A DNA stretch of 64,000 nt from Vandiemenella viatica (Eukaryota > Arthropoda > Insecta > Orthoptera > Morabidae): positions 123,556,095 through 123,620,094 of the forward strand of contig CM061920.1 of assembly GCA_031002005.1 (NCBI GenBank), given 5' to 3'. Numbering within the stretch: the first letter of the stretch is position 1; the number at the start of each line of letters is the position of its first letter. The position numbers and the translations under genes are program-made. The notes under the pieces are model-generated. The model made no database searches and was not told where the DNA came from. It was given only the letters and a program-made list of their open reading frames with translations. This document shows positions 53,087 to 62,859 of the stretch, in pieces.

Positions 53087-54420
53087 CGAGGGTAGACTTT
53101 AAAGTAATGTCTCCAACGGTGTAGCGTCGCCGCATCAGGAGCTAGACGAAATCTGGCAACGTCGCCGTGTTCCCTGACTCGCGGGCTAAATTCCTGGTGG
53201 GGGAAGACACGGCTCGGCCGCTCAGTCTTGGCTCAGCAGCCGTCCGCGATGGAACTGCCTCTCGCTTCTCCGTCCAGGTGTGAAATTCGTTCGGTCATCC
53301 GCTTTTTGACTGCACAAAAAGTGCCACCCATCGAAATCCATCGTCAGCTAGTGAAAGTTTACGGGGAAAAATGTATGGACATCAAGAACGTGCGTAAGTG
53401 GGCACGTGAGTTCATTTCCGGCCGCATAACCATTCACGACGAGGAGAGAAGTGGCCGGCCGTCGCTCTCAGACGAGATCGTCCAAGCTGTGGAGGCAGAA
53501 ATGCTCAAAAAACCGTCGTGCTACTGTTAAGGAATTGGAAGAGAAGCTGGGAGGAGTGTGCAGCAAGGACGCAATTTGAGTTATCCTTAAGGAGAAGTTG
53601 CTGTATCACAAAGTTTCGGCAAGATGGGTGCCAAAACAGCTGACCGAAGACCACAAGCGGCAGCGCGTGGAATGTGCGGAGGAAGTTTTGCGGCGTTTTG
53701 AAGAGGAAGGAGAGGAATTTTTAGATGGTTTCGTAACGGGGGATGAAACATGGGCTCATCACTATACATCTGAGACAAAGCAGTAGTCCAAACAATGGCG
53801 CCACAGCTAGTCTCCAAAACTGAAAAAGTTCAAGGCAACACTGTCAGCCGGAAAGGTGATGGCCACTGTGTTTTGGGACCGTCGCGGCTTGTTGTTAGTG
53901 GATTTCATGCCTAAAGGAACCACTATCAATTCTGAGAGATATTGTGAAACTCTCCAAAAGCTTCGCCGAGCCATTAAGAACAAACGCCCAGGAATGCTGA
54001 CCAAAGGAGTCAATTTTCATCACGACAACGCGCGCCCGCATACAGCGAATCGGACGACCGAGCTGATCAAGAAGTTTGGATGTAAAATCGTGGAACACCC
54101 TCCCTACAGTCCGGACGTCGCCCCCAGCGACTATCATCTGTTCCCCGTCCTGAAAAAACACCTCGGAGGCAAGAAATTCGAGTCGGACGCGGAGGTTCAA
54201 GAAGAGGTCACCAACTGGCTGCGCGACGCGGACGCAGGGTGGTACGAGGACGGAGTACAGAAGTTCATCGTACGGATGCGGAAGGTCGTCGAGAAAAATG
54301 GCGATTACATTGAAAAATAGCTTAGGCCATGGCCTTTCCAACGGTGTATAAATCAATGTAAATAAATGTCATTTTCTATGAGAAAAAAAATAGGAGACCT
54401 TACTTTAAAGTCTACCCTCG
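53087..54420 (+). mobile_element. mariner-family transposon, complete ends
   Basis: Inverted ends CGAGGGTAGACTTTAAAGT at 53087 and ...ACTTTAAAGTCTACCCTCG ending 54420, with TA on both sides (53085-53086, 54421-54422). Length 1334 bp, normal for mariner. Higher GC than its surroundings. One transposase gene, disabled. Confidence 0.95.
53228..54320 (+). pseudogene. mariner transposase (DD34D), frameshifted
   Basis: N-terminal HTH region: EIRSVIRFLTAQKVPPIEIH and VRKWAREFISGR (53228-53510). A slip in an A6 run near 53506 breaks the frame, TGA is at about 53577-53579 and TAG at about 53785. The catalytic residues are otherwise present: the first Asp in FVTGDETWAHHY (about 53733-53768), the second in FHHDNARPHTA (about 54015-54045), and the third in YSPDVAPSDYHLF, 34 residues later. 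About 345 residues in all, normal for the family. It would catalyse TA-targeted cut-and-paste. With few lesions, it is a fairly young dead copy. Confidence 0.93.
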
Positions 54421-54422
54421 TA

Positions 54423-55019
54423 TAACTACGGTATGTTACGACATGCCGCAACTGCTACCGTGTGGAGCAGTTCGCTCCGCGAACTGACGCAAAGTTAACA
54501 GTTTTAAATCTGGTGGAAGACTAGGCAAATTCAAAATGGCTGCAGGGGCTTTTATAAGCTAGTAAATTCCAAAGATGTCATTTTCAGAAATTATTATCTC
54601 CCAATATGCTAAATGGTTTAACTTGCAATTACTACAAGGGCTTCCTATAATCCTATTATGTCTGTTTTAATTTAATTCAACATTCAAATGGATTTCTATG
54701 AGATCACCATATATTCGTGATCCTCTCAGTTTAGGCCATCTTCTGATATAAATTTCTCAATTCCTTTTAATTAAAAAAAAAAAATTTTCTCGTAATAAAA
54801 ACCACTAATCAAACATTGCCCAGATATTTTCTGTACAGTCATTCTCATAGCAGAAGTCAGATGTATGAGGTGTGAACAAACAACAATGAGAATTATTAAA
54901 TTGTGTGCAATATATTTTGTTTATGGAGTTGATTTTGTGTGTGTTCATTGTTTGCATAGCTGTGAAGCTTAGTTTGTGTTTGGGATGCAAATGAGCAAAA
55001 CATTATTTTCACGATTTTC
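54423..55019. other. Unassigned intronic sequence
   Basis: 54423-54560 is GC-richer and matches the composition of 52760-53085 on the other side of the mariner, so mariner probably landed inside an older repeat of unknown type. The rest is AT-rich without a gene. Confidence 0.4.
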
Positions 55020-55600
55020 TGTGCAGCAAAATGTATCAGTGTGTTAGTGTGAACTTTTCTGTTAAAAACGTAATTAAATGCAGTGAATCATTCAAAATAT
55101 TAAAGAATGCCTTTTGCAACAGAACTATGTCACAACCACAAATTTATGAATGGTAAAACCGTTTCAGAACGGTTGAGAAGACATCGAAGATAATGCCAGG
55201 TTTGGGCATCCTATCACGTCCATCAGTGATGAAAATGTGGAAAAATATTGTGCTTCCTAATTAGAAGAATTACCATTAAAGAGGTTGTGCAATCAATAAT
55301 TACTACTACCTACAGCTTTTGCACAATATGCATGCGACATTCCTGAAAAAATGACCCAACTTTGAAGAGAGAACTCATTGATTTTGCACCAAGACAATAA
55401 ACTGCTGCACATTGCTTTGTTTATTCAACAGTTCTTGGCGAAAACAACACTGCTGTGATGCTGCAACCACTATTCTTCAGACATGGCACTTTTTTTACAA
55501 TTTTCCAGACTAAAAGTACATTCAAAGGACGTTTATCAAAAACAGATGTCATAAAGGTTAAATTGCAGCATGAGCTCTAGATCATATCTAGAGATTAGGT
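55020..55600 (+). pseudogene. Second mariner-like transposase relic
   Basis: Degraded plus-strand pieces in mariner order: VKNVIKCSESFKILKNAF and QPQIYEW (HTH region), SRPSVMKM (linker), then near 55390-55440 a block like 'H-DN---H-A' (LHQDNKLLHIALFIQQFLAK), and a much altered 'SPDLAP-D' block near 55475-55510. Full of stops. Different from the 53087 element. Confidence 0.6.
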
Positions 55601-55926
55601 CTAACAGTGTTTCTCAAACAGGAAACTATGTTGGTATAAGCGCATACTTTTAAAGGGGGACTATTTTGAAGGGATTTGATTAATCATTGAAGATACTTTC
55701 TTTAAAAAAAATTAAAATTCTCGTTGCTTTTTAATCACATCTTGTACTTGAATTTCAATGCTTTTAAGCAGAATACTCTGTATCATGGTATCTTCTGATC
55801 TTGGAAAGTTCTAGAGCTATCAGTGGGTAAAAATCAAAATATTCACATGAATCCATTATACAAAATGCATAATCATCAAACTAACAAAATTTCATTTTAA
55901 TGTTGAGGTCTTTTTTTATGTTTCAG

Positions 55927-56061
55927 CTTTTAGGAGCTTACTCTGTTAGCAAAACTACTCTTTTTGGGTTAACTAAAACTGTGGCACAAGACCTGGCACA
56001 AGAAAATATAAGGGTAAATTGTCTTGCACCTGGAATTGTCAAGACACGATTTTCAAGCTCT
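55927..56061 (+). CDS. DHRS4: DHRS4-like dehydrogenase/reductase, exon with catalytic Tyr-Lys
   Basis: A 135-nt exon between TTTCAG (ends 55926) and GTAAGT (56062), phase 0 to phase 0. It encodes LLGAYSVSKTTLFGLTKTVA, then DLAQENIRVNCLAPGIVKT. YSVSK is the SDR YxxxK active-site pair, and NIRVNCLAPG is the conserved cofactor/substrate-loop strand in DHRS2/DHRS4-type enzymes. It continues the 45437-45583 exon directly in frame. Confidence 0.88.
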
Positions 56062-56138
56062 GTAAGTAAACTTTGTGCAAGAAAATGAAATTTACAGGCA
56101 TATCGTGCTATATTTTGTATTGATTTTTCCTGTTGTAG

Positions 56139-56194
56139 CTTTATGAAACTGATGACGCCAATGAGGCAGCTCTTTCACAAATACCAATGAGAAG
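56139..56194 (+). CDS. DHRS4: DHRS4-like dehydrogenase/reductase, small exon
   Basis: A 56-nt exon between TGTTGTAG (ends 56138) and GTAATA (56195). It begins in phase 0 and ends in phase 2, encoding LYETDDANEAALSQIPMR plus two bases of the next codon. In family members this variable helix precedes 'R-LG-PED'. The final exon, with the 'TGE' strand and any peroxisomal C-terminal signal, was not found before 64000. Confidence 0.75.
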
Positions 56195-56199
56195 GTAAT

Positions 56200-56889
56200 A
56201 AACACTTCCATACTCATGTTTTAAAATTTTGTAATAAATTTTTGATCCCGTTGTATAAGATTGCCCCAGGTCCCAATATCGTACTGATTTTCTTCTTTTA
56301 TTGTAATAATTTATTTCAAGTAGATATGTAAAAAGAAGTTCATGCCCAAAGGGAAGTCAAAGTTTATTAAATCAATACTGTTAAAGGAAAACCAAACAGA
56401 GCACAATTGACATTGGAATTGTACACAGCATGTAATTGAGGAAAGGTGCTAAAAGTTAGATATTTCATTCATGAAGGATTGAGGTTGGTGGAATCCAGCT
56501 TTTACAGAAAGAACAGACTTCAGTACCATGCTTCAGTATTGTTTGTATGATTTTAAATCAAATAAAAAGGACACAATAAGTAATAGCAGATTTTTTTAAT
56601 TTAAAATTGTTTCATTTAAGTTGGAACTACTCTGTCATTTAGAATGTTGTGTTTAAATCATTCCAGATCATCATTAGCTTTCGAACATTTCCATTTTGTG
56701 GTTCATCTGGGACATTCTCTTCCAAAGGCTGTGCTTATTTTGAAAGCAAAGTTCTACCACTATTGGCTTGCTAGGCCTGTTGTAGTTTTGATAAGGGAGC
56801 TGATGTGTTCCTATCTCTCTGTGAAACATGTAGCTTATGTTCTATGTGAATAGTGTATTTCTATTTGTGAAATGTGTAGTACACTAGGT
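56200..56889. other. Unassigned intronic sequence
   Basis: No exon with plausible splice sites and SDR-like coding was seen. The open frame 56644-56853 lacks motifs. Confidence 0.4.
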
Positions 56890-57036
56890 ATAGAGTGGGG
56901 ACTGTCCCAGCATTCACCTAGGTGATTGCAGAAAACCGCAATCAGGATGGCCAGGCCAGGATTTGAATCTGGACCCGTTGTACCTCCCTGCTATGGTATG
57001 GTGGCTCTTTAATGCATACAGCTGAACTGGCATATA
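56890..57036 (-). mobile_element. SINE, family S-B
   Basis: Minus-strand reading gives GGTCCAGATTCAAATCCTGG, a B-box-like segment (GATTCAAATCC), downstream of an A-box-like region. Its layout matches 41920-42060. Ends approximate. Confidence 0.55.
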
Positions 57037-58155
57037 TCTTTCTAGATATTTTTAATTAATTAATTGTAGTGGCTCTCATCCCTTGGATATATCTATATCT
57101 ATAAAACGAAAACCGGAGATATTTGTAGTATAAAAACTCGGAAACTATGGAGCAGATTTTGATGGGGTTTTCACTGTTTTAAAGCTTAGAACCTTAATTC
57201 ACTTGTCTGACATGTCTTATGTTTCACCATTAAATAATGTAGAAGCATTAAAAGAAATTCCGAACGTATGGTGAGGAATTCCACAGGAGGAATCACCAGA
57301 TGGCGCATACATCACACGAAACACACAACTACAATACAATATTTCTAACCATAGCCTTTAATGAGCAGTTTACAATAATAACCTTTTTTTCATACTTTAC
57401 ACTGAACAAAACTTAAAATATTATTTCCTTTAATACGGGGTGTTTAGTTTTTAAACGCTTCGATGGCGGTATTGAATGCGAGGAATTAATAACGAGAAAT
57501 CAGTAGAGATTTTCTTTGCCAACGATTTCTGGCAATGTCTGTGACCATGAGCTTTAGTATATGTCTCTGATATCTATCTTAGTGTTCTACAATAATAATT
57601 TTCTGGATAAATTACGTTCATACAGGTAATTAATTCGTACGCTGGTGTTTTTTTTATCATTTGAAGTTTGTATTCAACCTTTAGTGTTAAGAATAATAAC
57701 GGCATCAGGTGTTTGGAGCCGATAGATTCATTCTGTTTGCAGTAATTAATAAGTACGGTGATGCTTTTTTTATCATTAGAAGTTTGTATTAACTCTTTAG
57801 TGTTGAGAATAATAACGGCTTAGGACAACTGAAAATTTTTTGTTATTAGGCTGCAATTCTGCGCTATACGCGCGTGTTTGTGACATAATCTAGGTATTAT
57901 TCATTTTATATTTTATCGCATTATTTAGAAATGCAATAGTTTTTAACATCAACAGAAGTTTGTGTAATGTCCTTACTGTTGGAAAGTAACCCATTATGAC
58001 AACTGAGCATTTATTGGAATTAAATTCTGCACTATACATTTGAGTTTGATATTATATTATAATGTATTGCCTTGTTCAGTATAGCAGTTTCTACGTCTAC
58101 CATGGCGGCGTAATTTGATGATGAATTCTTATATAACTGAATGAGACAGATTGTA

Positions 58156-58405
58156 TTTTTTTTTTTTTTTTACTGCTTAACATCTCTTAACAGCAAGGTC
58201 TTTAGAGATGGGAAAGGATGGGGGGAGGGGCAAAGAATGGGAACAAAATTAACCATGGCCTTTTGAAAGAAGCATCCCGGCATTCACCTAGAGTGATTTG
58301 GGAAAACCATGGAAAACCCAAATCTGGATGCCCGGACGGGGATTCGATCCGCAGTCCTCCCGAATGCGAGGCCAGAATGCTAACCATTACACCACCACTC
58401 TCGGT
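58156..58405 (-). mobile_element. tRNA-derived SINE, core family S-A, with target duplication
   Basis: Flanked by ACAGATTGTA at 58146-58155 and 58406-58415. On the minus strand: A-box-like GTGGTGTAATGGTTAGC, B-box GGATCGAATCCCC, the family core (ATTTGGGTTTTCCATGGTTTTCC), AAAGGCCATGGTTAATTTTG, and a poly-A tail (plus-strand T run, 58156-58172). It is the cleanest copy of the family in the window. Confidence 0.88.
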
Positions 58406-59239
58406 ACAGATTGTACAAAACAAATTACGTATCTCGCTTAGTTCTCGAGATATCGAATGTCAAAAATTATTTATAGGTATAGTTTTCTTTTTCACGGCGA
58501 TTGTTTTCTGCTTCAAACTACGTTTCAACTTGACCACAACCTCTAGAAAGAAAACAAAACACCCTTCATACATGTCCAGCATGTAGTGCCTTGTGACTCT
58601 GTAGGATTGTTTTTTGGTCCAGGTTGCATTTCAAACTTACCTCCTCAATTTAGAGATTCTCAAGAACAAAGCAAGATATCCCAATATTTTACTCTTCTCT
58701 TTCATTGTGTTTCATCCAGTTAGATAAGACTACATCGTCGATTTGGCTTATTCGCAATTTTTTTCATGTCCAAGCCGCATTTCAAACTAGCCATGTCAAC
58801 TGTGAAATAACATTTAATGAGAAGTTTAATCGAGATATATATATAAAAAAAAAAAATCTTAAATTTTCATTTTTCTTGCTGTATTACATAGGAATCCTCA
58901 CAGAATTGCAACGTCGTAATTAATACATGCGCTGATAGTTTTTTTTTATCATTAGAAGTATGTATTAAACCTTTAGTGTTGAGAATAATAACGGCTTAGG
59001 ACAACTGAATGTTTTTTTGGTATTTACGCAGATGGTTTTTTGGTATTAAGCTGCAATCCTGCGCTATATGCGCGTGTTTCTGACGTAATTTAGCTTTTAT
59101 TCGTTTTATATTTTATCGCGTTGTTTAGTAATGCAAAGGTTTTTAACATAAACAGAAGTTTATACTGTCCATACTGTTGGAAAGTAACCTATTATGACAA
59201 CTGAACATATTTTGGCATTGCATTCAGTGCTAAACACTT

Positions 59240-59586
59240 ATTTATTTATTTATTTGTTGTATGGCAAGCAACTAATACAATAATAAATAAATACAATGAC
59301 AAGAACGTTGGTAGCGTTCACAAGCTGATGTCTAATTCTTTCAGCCATTCTAAGAAGGAACTTGTAGCTCCAAAAACATCTTCGTGGTGTACCCTGGACA
59401 ACGGACTGCTGATGCAGGACGGCTGATAATCTACACAATAGGCGACCGAACTAGATCCCGTATCTCTCACGGTCACACAAAGCAACATCAGAAGATGAAA
59501 AATCTGAAGATGAAATTGAACAACGGCACTTGTCAGAGCCAACTGACCAGAACGTTTGGACACAGCGCTCAGATTCTTCAAATAAA
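59240..59586 (-). mobile_element. Retroposon of unknown family with 12-bp target duplication
   Basis: TGCTAAACACTT flanks both sides (59228-59239, 59587-59598), and the uninterrupted sequence can be read in the sister repeat of the Helitron. On the minus strand the 347-bp insert ends in an (AAAT)n tail (plus-strand TTTATTTATTTA at 59241-59254). No pol III boxes were recognised. Frames of 60-97 residues are open but unfamiliar. It could be a 5-prime-truncated LINE 3-prime UTR or a retrocopy of a transcript. Confidence 0.8.
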
Positions 59587-60403
59587 TGCTAAACACTTGA
59601 GTTTTTGACATAATCTAGCTTTTATTAATTTCACAATTTATTGAATTGTTTAGTAATGCAGGTTTCACCTAAACTATTGTGCCGCAATTTGATGATGAAT
59701 TCTTATATAACTCAATGAGACAGATACAAAGTAAAAAGATACATATCTCTCTTAGCTCTCGAGATATCGAAAGTCAAAAATTATTTATAGGTAGGGCCTA
59801 TAGTTTCTTTTTCTTTTGACAACGATTTTCTTCTCCTTCAAATTGCATTTCAACTTGACCACAACCGCTAGAAACAAAACAAAACTCCCATTGTACATGT
59901 CCTGCTTGTAGTACCTTGTGACTGGATTTTTTTGGTGCAGGTTATATTTCAAACTATCAACCTCAATTTAGAGATACAATATCCCAAGGAAAAAGCAATA
60001 TTTTAGATTTCACTTTCAATGTGTCTCGTCAAGTTAGATAAGAATCCATCGTCTGGTTTAACGAGATATATAGATAAAATCTTCAATTTTGATTTGTCTT
60101 GTGGTGGTACATAAGAATACATCATCAAATTGCAACGCCGCATTTAAAAGATTTTTCATAAAAGATTATTCACATGTTTCTGGGTTGGACAAATACTGTT
60201 ATAGTAGTAAATCGACATGGATTTTTGTTTCCTTGTGAAGAAAGTTTAAATTTGTTCTTATGATCCACGATGGTAATTTCAACGTTTCTGAGATACAAAA
60301 ACTTAACTCAAATGGCAAAAGTACTCTGTTAGGTAAAAAAGGGGGTGTAGAGAAATTGCTACAGGGGCGTGTGCTCTGTCGCAATTACATCAAACTATAA
60401 AGC

Positions 60404-60560
60404 GAGCTTGATGGGTGAACGGTAGTGTTCAGGCCTTGCACTCGAGAACACCTGTATTCAAATCCCCGTCCGCCCATCCAGTTTTCAGTTTTACATGGTT
60501 TCACAAGCAAAATACTCAGGATGTGATGCATACCTCTTGGGCCTGGAGCTCAACATTAAA
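60404..60560 (+). mobile_element. tRNA-derived SINE, degraded
   Basis: A-box-like GATGGGTGAACGGTAGTG (about 60409-60426) and B-box-like TATTCAAATCCCC (about 60453-60465), then CATCCAGTTTTCAGTTTTACATGGTTTC, a diverged S-A core, ending CTCAACATTAAAT. Confidence 0.6.
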
Positions 60561-60582
60561 TTTTATATAAATTATCACCAAA

Positions 60583-61440
60583 TCTATATCTATAAAATGA
60601 AAACCAGATAAATTTGTCTTATAAAAACTCGGAAACTACGGAGCGGATTTCGATGGAGTTTTCACCATTTTAAAGCTTAGAATCTCAATTCAGTTTGGCA
60701 TCTTACGTTTCAACGTTAAATAACGCAGGAGCATTAAATGAAATTCTGAATGCATGATGACGAATCCCAAAGTTGGAAGGATCGGATGTTGCATACTTCG
60801 CACTAAACATAAAACTACGTCTCTGACCATAGCCTTTAATGAAAGCAATAAGATAACTTTACAATAATAACTATTTTGCACACTAAACAAAACTTGAAGT
60901 ATTCTTTCCATAATTGCGGGATATTCAATTTTTAAGCGCCAAAGACAGCCGAAGAAACAACAGATTTTTTTTTAAGCACGATCTCTGGACAATGTCTCTG
61001 GCTATCGTCAATAGTATTCTGTTTACGATGATACTATTCTGGATTCACTTTCGATATTTGTAGAAAAGGATGAATCTGCGGAGTTGAAGTATCTGGCGTA
61101 TCGAGCAAAAAGTATATTCACTTCGCAGTTGAATCGAATGTGAGTTTCCAGAATAATCTAGCATTTTTCAGTAACCTAATAATGCAATTTCTTAACCAAA
61201 TTAATGAAGCTTGATATACATGAATCTTTTCAGACGAATGAAAATAGTGTAGGTGCAAATAAACTTCAACCCACCAGCTTCTTGCTACGGGACGGATGAA
61301 TCTTGCTTGGTTTGCTTTAACTACGAAAAAAGTTGGTGCGAATTTTATGAAACTTTGAGTAAATGTTTCTCATTGCGGGAATAAAAATAGGGCACGGGTA
61401 AATCTACGCCAACTATACCGGGCAACGCCGGGAGGAATTA
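60583..61440 (+). mobile_element. Second Helitron-like 5-prime end and body, H3b
   Basis: TCTATATCTATAAAATGAAAACC after A60582 and the following 300 bp repeat the start of H3a (AACTCGGAAACTACGGAGCGG; TAGCCTTTAATGA). It ends in a GC hairpin-like CCGGGCAACGCCGGG at about 61419-61433, as Helitron 3-prime ends do, but no CTRR-T follows at the expected distance. The end seems lost where the Penelope-type sequence starts (about 61443). Confidence 0.6.
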
Positions 61441-61442
61441 AA

Positions 61443-62715
61443 TTAGGATAGGGAAATTAGCCACCACTTACCTTTAGATGATGGATGTGGGGTGCAAACT
61501 CAGAAAAGACGAAAACACAACTGATAAGGAAATTTTCAGGATGAGCACTTTGCCAACAGGAGAATATTATGGGAGGTGGATGATGTGGGAGGGAGACTGC
61601 CTCATAGAGTGACTGTTGGCCAGGAAATTGGTGGGGTGTTAATGCAAACAGGGGAAAAGTAGAGGGGCAGTGATTCAGAGCTAAAATCCAAGCATAGATA
61701 AATATCCAAACTAATCTCTGCTCTGTGGGAAGAGCAAAATATAATTAAATCAAAATATATATATATATATAATACATTCAAAAAATATAAAAATAGTTTT
61801 AAATTTTTAAAAAAAAACAAAGACACTATGAAGTAAACATTACCTTAGGTTAGTGGTGGTTCGATATAGGTAGTGGGGATGGAAGCAAAAAGAGGATTAA
61901 AAAAGGGTAAACATAAGTAATAATAATAATAACGACTGGGTATTATCTAAAGTTGAGACCAGGTGGTTGCCTTGTGCCCAATTTGTACTGGTAGGCTAGT
62001 TCCCACCTTCTGAGTTCAGAGGAGCTGCTGCTATTAAGGAGGACTCTGATAACACAGGGCATGAAACAAGAGTTGAAATTATTTGTTTCATGGGTGATCA
62101 CATGGGCAGCAACTGGGTGCTTTGGCTTCCGTGTGAACACTGTCTGTTGGTGGCCATTTATTCTTATGGAAAGTGGACTTGTGGTCAAACCTATATATGA
62201 GGGCAGCCAGTGGTTGCATGTTAACTGTAAATTACGTGAGAGATTTCACAGGTGGCATGTCCTATGATAGGACACGCAATCTGTGAAACCTCCCGTGTAA
62301 TTTACCAGTTAACATACAACCACTGTCTGGCTTCATATGTTGTACATATGTTGTTGCCCATGCCATCACCCATGCTTTGGTGCTGAGCACCCTCTGCCAC
62401 CCACAATTTTGTGAATTGCAGAGTATATATGTAGATGTAGACTCGAATAATTTTACCTCTTGTTTCACGGCCCATGCTATCAGAGTCCTCCCTATAGCAG
62501 CAGCACCTTTGAACTCAGAAGGTGGGAACTTGCCTACCAGTACAAACTGGGCACAAGGCAACCACCTGATCTCAACTTTAGATAATACCTAGTCATTATT
62601 ATTATTATTTTTACTTATATTTACCCTTTTTTAATCCTCTCTTTGCTTCCAACCCCACTACCTATATTGAGCCACCACTAACTTAAGGTGATGTTTACTT
62701 CATAGAGTCTTTGTT
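61443..62715. mobile_element. Penelope-like tails in inverted pair
   Basis: Arms of about 450 bp (61818-62265 and 62267-62714) are diverged reverse complements around 62266. Each encodes the C-terminal end of a GIY-YIG-type Penelope endonuclease: minus strand 62188-61943 has LSIRINGHQQ, PVAAHVITHE and LRRWELAYQYKLGTRQPPGL; the right arm gives the parallel residues in broken frames (62377-62592). Further sequence 61443-61817 seems to be the 3-prime UTR of the left copy. No reverse transcriptase is present. Confidence 0.75.
61943..62188 (-). pseudogene. Penelope endonuclease C-terminal fragment
   Basis: An 81-residue frame with SIRINGHQ (the conserved Arg region), HPVAAHVITHETNNFNSCFM and the family ending RRWELAYQYKLGTRQPPGLN. 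The GIY and YIG strands are missing upstream, where the inverted partner begins. Related copies: 45755-45950 and 62377-62592. Confidence 0.7.
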
Positions 62716-62859
62716 TTAAAGAAATTTTAAAGTTATTTTTTATATATTTTTTAATTTTTATGAATATATAGAACCTATGTTTTAGAAAACAAAATGGTAA
62801 ACTTGCCCTGACAAATAAAGAAAACTGAAAAGAGCTGGCCACTTATTTTTCACAGCTAT

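Larger units (their letters stand above)
57625..60130 (+). repeat. Direct ~1.2-kb duplication (plus a ~118-bp short repeat)
   Basis: AGTGTTGAGAATAATAACGG recurs at about 57798 and 58975. ATTTGATGATGAATTCTTAT recurs at about 58112 and 59692. TCGAGATATCGAA recurs at about 58444 and 59759. The differences in spacing are accounted for by the SINE in copy 1 and the retroposon in copy 2. A shorter repeat pairs 57640-57700 with 57755-57820. Confidence 0.8.
57092..60582 (+). mobile_element. Helitron-like element H3a with internal duplication
   Basis: Begins TCTATATCTATAAAACGAAAACC after A57091, followed by AAAACTCGGAAACTATGGAGCAGATTTTG, the common insect Helitron 5-prime end. The interior contains two direct copies of about 1.2 kb (from about 57730 and about 58920) and hosts a SINE (58156-58405), a retroposon (59240-59586) and another SINE (60404-60560). 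No helicase was recognised and no CTAG end was located before the second 5-prime end at 60583. Confidence 0.6.

Noticed and set aside
53895..54356. 153-residue minus-strand open frame
   Set aside because: It is antisense to the mariner transposase, which has clear catalytic motifs on the plus strand.
61443..61600. Hammerhead motif in the 61443 Penelope-type tail
   Set aside because: No CTGANGA plus GAAA with a closing stem could be found at the expected place, unlike the tails at 29364, 32343 and 46269.
62262..62561. Open frames on both strands across the right Penelope arm
   Set aside because: The arm is a decayed inverted copy; only the parallel tail residues are meaningful and they are broken.
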